Part shown: piece after piece, positions 5,146 through 5,991 of the stretch | How the letters are laid out: every line of letters begins with the position of its first letter | How positions within the stretch are numbered: position 1 is the stretch's first letter | Assembly (NCBI GenBank): GCA_030043815.1 | Contig: JASHWX010000148.1 | Location: 1 to 5,991, forward strand | Length of the DNA: 5,991 bases | Direction of reading: 5' to 3' | DNA from: Candidatus Rhabdochlamydia sp. | GTDB lineage: Bacteria; Chlamydiota; Chlamydiia; Chlamydiales; Rhabdochlamydiaceae | Made by a program: the position numbers and the translations under genes | Notes under the pieces: model-generated | What the model was told of the DNA's origin: nothing | Database searches by the model: none | What the model saw: the letters and a program-made list of their open reading frames with translations, nothing else

Positions 5146-5991
5146 ATGTTTCCAATTCTCCCCCCTGAATTAGTGTTCCATATCTATTCTTATCTAGATG
5201 AAAATACCCTCCAAGCCGCCACATGCGTCTCCCAAGACGCCAAAACCAGCATTCAACAATTTTTTAATGACTGCATCCGCAAAATGATCAATGAAGACAA
5301 TCGCCTAATCCGGGACAAAGATCCTGAGTGGGAGAGAATAAATGACGATCGTCTTTACAAGAATGACGATCGTCTTTACAAGATGGTCCCAAGCAAAGTG
5401 AAATATGCATTACAAAACTCTAGAGAATCTCATTTTCAAAAAATAACCTCTCTTTCCAATCCAGAAGAGCTATTTGAACAGTGGACAAGACATGTTCCAC
5501 AAGATATTGCTAAACGCGAGAAACTTCAAGCAAGCCTTTCAGCAATCTCTCATAAAAATTTTCTTATCGAAGATGTCCTTAAAGGAATTTCATTTACATT
5601 CAGAGGAAACGAATTGTCTTATGCTGAAAAAAACAGAAAATTTGATCAACTGAGCACTGTTGCATGTCCAGACAGTTCTATTCTTCTAAATCGTCTGGAA
5701 ATTTTCCATGCTACAATGAGTCCAAAGAATTTTAAAAACCTCATCAATAAGACAACACTTAGAATAAAACGCAATCTATTTACTGATAAATATATTGCTA
5801 AACAAAGTATGAGCTTGTCAGATGTATTCTTAAAAGTTGGAATAGAATTGAATATCGCTTCACAGGCTAATATCCTTTTTGCGGAAATCGAAGATCGTCC
5901 TATTAAAAACCAATTATCTCGCGATCAGTATTTACAACATTTTAATGAATTGTACACAGTTAGCTATATCATCCAACAAATGCTAAACAAT
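5146..5991 (+). CDS. F-box domain protein, candidate host-directed effector (3' end missing)
   Basis: The frame is open for 282 codons from ATG to the right edge. Residues about 4-42 match an F-box: ILPPELVFHIYSYLDENTLQ followed by AATCVSQDAK, with the LPxEL start, the leucine/isoleucine helix and the central VS. In eukaryotes the F-box binds Skp1 and links target proteins to the SCF ubiquitin ligase. Intracellular bacteria such as Legionella and amoeba-associated chlamydiae encode F-box proteins that act inside the host cell. The rest (about 43-282) is polar and helical-looking; I recognise no repeat or second domain, and the usual substrate-binding domain may lie beyond the window. No signal peptide or membrane segment is seen. 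Residues 66-79 are two perfect copies of NDDRLYK. The gene is clearly more AT-rich than its neighbours after the F-box (30% G+C at 5701-5760), compatible with recent acquisition. Delivery by a secretion system and Skp1 binding are inference. Confidence 0.85.
   Translation, partial: MFPILPPELVFHIYSYLDENTLQAATCVSQDAKTSIQQFFNDCIRKMINEDNRLIRDKDPEWERINDDRLYKNDDRLYKMVPSKVKYALQNSRESHFQKITSLSNPEELFEQWTRHVPQDIAKREKLQASLSAISHKNFLIEDVLKGISFTFRGNELSYAEKNRKFDQLSTVACPDSSILLNRLEIFHATMSPKNFKNLINKTTLRIKRNLFTDKYIAKQSMSLSDVFLKVGIELNIASQANILFAEIEDRPIKNQLSRDQYLQHFNELYTVSYIIQQMLNN
5155..5271 (+). other. F-box motif within the edge gene
   Basis: Residues about 4-42 carry the F-box pattern LPxELxxxIxxYLD...L....CVS. 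The extreme N-terminal position directly after the start is the usual arrangement in eukaryotic and bacterial F-box proteins. The match is by eye; the C-terminal third of the motif is weaker and lacks the usual tryptophan. Confidence 0.75.
5341..5382 (+). repeat. Perfect 21-bp in-frame tandem duplication
   Basis: The unit AATGACGATCGTCTTTACAA plus G occurs twice with no mismatch (5341-5361 and 5362-5382), duplicating NDDRLYK at residues 66-72 and 73-79. The exact identity at third codon positions shows that the duplication is recent. Because the unit is a multiple of three, copy-number change would lengthen or shorten the protein without breaking it. Confidence 0.95.

Overview
The window looks like the genome of an intracellular bacterium that lives in a eukaryotic host, most plausibly an environmental chlamydia (Parachlamydia/Waddlia type). 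Two partial genes at the edges suggest this. The left one encodes a protein with a two-lobed hydrophobic segment and an alpha-helical tail, as in chlamydial inclusion membrane (Inc) proteins. The right one starts with a eukaryotic-type F-box. The assignment is inference from gene content; no rRNA or other phylogenetic marker is present, and another amoeba-associated bacterium such as Legionella cannot be excluded.

Layout, left to right. (1) 2-646, minus strand: 5' part of an Inc-like gene running off the left edge, with a strong ribosome binding site. (2) 691-1203, minus: ogt, a complete O6-alkylguanine DNA methyltransferase, 44 bp upstream of the Inc-like gene. (3) 1246-2184, plus: a phytanoyl-CoA dioxygenase family Fe(II)/2-oxoglutarate enzyme with an apparent signal peptide, starting divergently 42 bp from ogt. 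(4) 2186-2827, minus: an exported FecR-domain protein whose stop codon lies one base from the dioxygenase stop. (5) 2839-5022, minus: a membrane-bound class III adenylate cyclase with an extracytoplasmic CHASE2 domain, directly upstream of the FecR gene and almost certainly in one operon with it. (6) 5023-5145: an AT-rich divergent intergenic region. (7) 5146-5991, plus: an F-box protein gene, open at the right edge and more AT-rich than its neighbours, with a perfect 21-bp in-frame tandem duplication.

Functionally, the centre is a two-gene sensory unit: a CHASE2 cyclase, expected to convert an envelope signal into cytoplasmic cAMP, and a small secreted FecR-domain protein that could be its periplasmic partner. 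The flanks carry candidate host-interaction proteins (Inc-like and F-box), and the ogt/dioxygenase pair lies between. No RNA genes, insertion sequences, CRISPR arrays or convincing intrinsic terminators were seen.
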